Shown here: positions 63,455-64,000 of the stretch, in pieces | Layout: every line of letters begins with the position of its first letter | Position numbering within the stretch: position 1 is the stretch's first letter | Assembly (NCBI GenBank): GCA_902626585.1 | Contig: CACOGA010000007.1 | Span: 28,665 to 92,664, forward strand | Length of the DNA: 64,000 bases | Reading direction: 5' to 3' | Source: an uncultured Bacteroidota bacterium | GTDB taxonomy: Bacteria; Bacteroidota; Bacteroidia; Flavobacteriales; Flavobacteriaceae | Notes under the pieces: generated by a model | What the model was told of the DNA's origin: nothing | The model's database searches: none | What the model saw: only the letters and a program-made list of their open reading frames with translations | Program-made: the position numbers and the translations under genes

Positions 63455-64000
63455 ATGAGAATACTCATAATTATAATTCTGTTTTTTTATTCCACTTCAT
63501 TCAATTATAATTTAGATGATGGATTTGTTTATTTGAATGACATTGATGATAGTATAGTTGTTGATTTAAAGTATTACTCTGGTGAAAATTTTACTGGTCA
63601 ATTTGTAGAGGGTTATCACTCAAATACTGCCATTTTAACAAAAGAGTCTGCCTTAGCACTATCAAATGCACAAGATGATTTTAATAAACTAGGGTATTCA
63701 TTAATATTATATGATGCATACAGACCTCAAAGAGCTGTTGATTTTTTTGTACAATGGTCAAAGAACCTCAATGACACTATTAATAAAAGAATTTATTATC
63801 CTAATGTTAAAAAATCAGAATTATTTGAATTAGGATATATAGCATCTAAATCTGGTCACTCAAGAGGTAGTACAGTAGATGTGTCTCTTATTGAAATTTC
63901 AACCAGCAAGGTTCTTGATATGGGTACTATTTTTGATTATTTTGGTATTGAATCACACACTTTTTTTAATGATATTTCTGAAAAGCAAAAATCAAACAGA
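63455..64000 (+). CDS. D-alanyl-D-alanine dipeptidase, VanX-like M15 family (partial)
   Basis: The first 182 residues are in the window; the C-terminus lies beyond it. Signal peptide 1-16. M15D motifs: YDAYRPQRAVDFFVQW and the zinc-binding SGHSRGSTVDVSLIE (SxHxxGxAxD type); the catalytic Glu and second His must follow later. Such exported enzymes cleave D-Ala-D-Ala or similar wall dipeptides, here most likely for recycling or scavenging rather than vancomycin resistance, as no vanH or vanA is near. Confidence 0.9.
   Translation, partial: MRILIIIILFFYSTSFNYNLDDGFVYLNDIDDSIVVDLKYYSGENFTGQFVEGYHSNTAILTKESALALSNAQDDFNKLGYSLILYDAYRPQRAVDFFVQWSKNLNDTINKRIYYPNVKKSELFELGYIASKSGHSRGSTVDVSLIEISTSKVLDMGTIFDYFGIESHTFFNDISEKQKSNR

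Noticed and set aside
1..64000. CRISPR array, insertion sequence, prophage or rRNA operon
   Set aside because: No regularly spaced repeats, transposase motifs, phage structural genes or rRNA sequences were seen on either strand.
63455..64000. Vancomycin-resistance role of the VanX-like gene
   Set aside because: No vanH, vanA or regulator is visible and Gram-negative cells are shielded from the drug; wall recycling is more likely.

Overview
The window is a compact, AT-rich stretch of a marine Flavobacteriia-type bacterium (phylum Bacteroidota). The evidence is a type 9 secretion sorting domain on an endonuclease, Bacteroidota promoter boxes (TAnnTTTG) before many genes, almost no Shine-Dalgarno sequences, a Met-tuned proteorhodopsin followed by blh, type II-like glutamine synthetase, and the Flavobacteria order rpsU-xerC-tRNAs-tuf-tRNA(Trp)-secE-nusG-rplKAJL-rpoBC. 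I cannot name the genus. Genes are packed tightly: start/stop overlaps are common and several convergent pairs share their stop-codon bases, as in streamlined ocean bacteria.

Layout. 1-13 kb: partial subtilase with a TonB-plug lipoprotein, secreted endonuclease I, Na+/Ca2+ exchanger, glutamine synthetase, purM-prfA-pyrF-metallo-hydrolase run, DUF4396 membrane protein, secreted amidohydrolase and M14 carboxypeptidase. 13-26 kb: DUF1684 lipoprotein, fluoride channel, M49 peptidase, MazG-like pyrophosphohydrolase, ilvE, SDR protein, grpE-dnaJ, ABC exporter, sigma-54-type response regulator, M28 peptidase, kdsA. 26.4-28.4 kb: light-harvesting module, proteorhodopsin plus the retinal-forming dioxygenase Blh; idi (isoprenoid supply) lies at 59 kb. 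28.4-34.8 kb: very AT-rich surface-polysaccharide genes (FemAB-like transferase, flippase, sulfotransferase, three glycosyltransferases, FdtA cupin), then ftsE, NamZ muramidase, LolC/E-like permease, a cysteine synthase-type enzyme and an alanine symporter.

40.6-58.8 kb: translation/transcription core. Four tRNAs (Thr, Tyr, Gly, Thr) are separated from tuf by about 4 kb of accessory genes: a quinone-reductase/DoxX/small-membrane-protein operon, a tandem YdhR-like lipoprotein, an unknown membrane protein and an AlkA-like glycosylase. Then come tuf, tRNA-Trp, secE, nusG, four L-protein genes, rpoB and rpoC. 58.8-64 kb: DUF3467, the coupled idi-queD-cupin operon, a DUF4369 lipoprotein with a DUF5916 beta-barrel protein, and a partial VanX-like dipeptidase.

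Points most worth a second look: the single perfect Shine-Dalgarno in the window, at rpsU (fits bS21 autoregulation); promoter boxes only 4-9 bases from start codons, implying leaderless mRNAs; a glycine at the carotenoid-antenna fenestration position of the proteorhodopsin; a terminator interlocked with the tRNA promoter; and the uncharacterised redox cassette between the tRNAs and tuf. No CRISPR array, insertion sequence, prophage or rRNA was seen.
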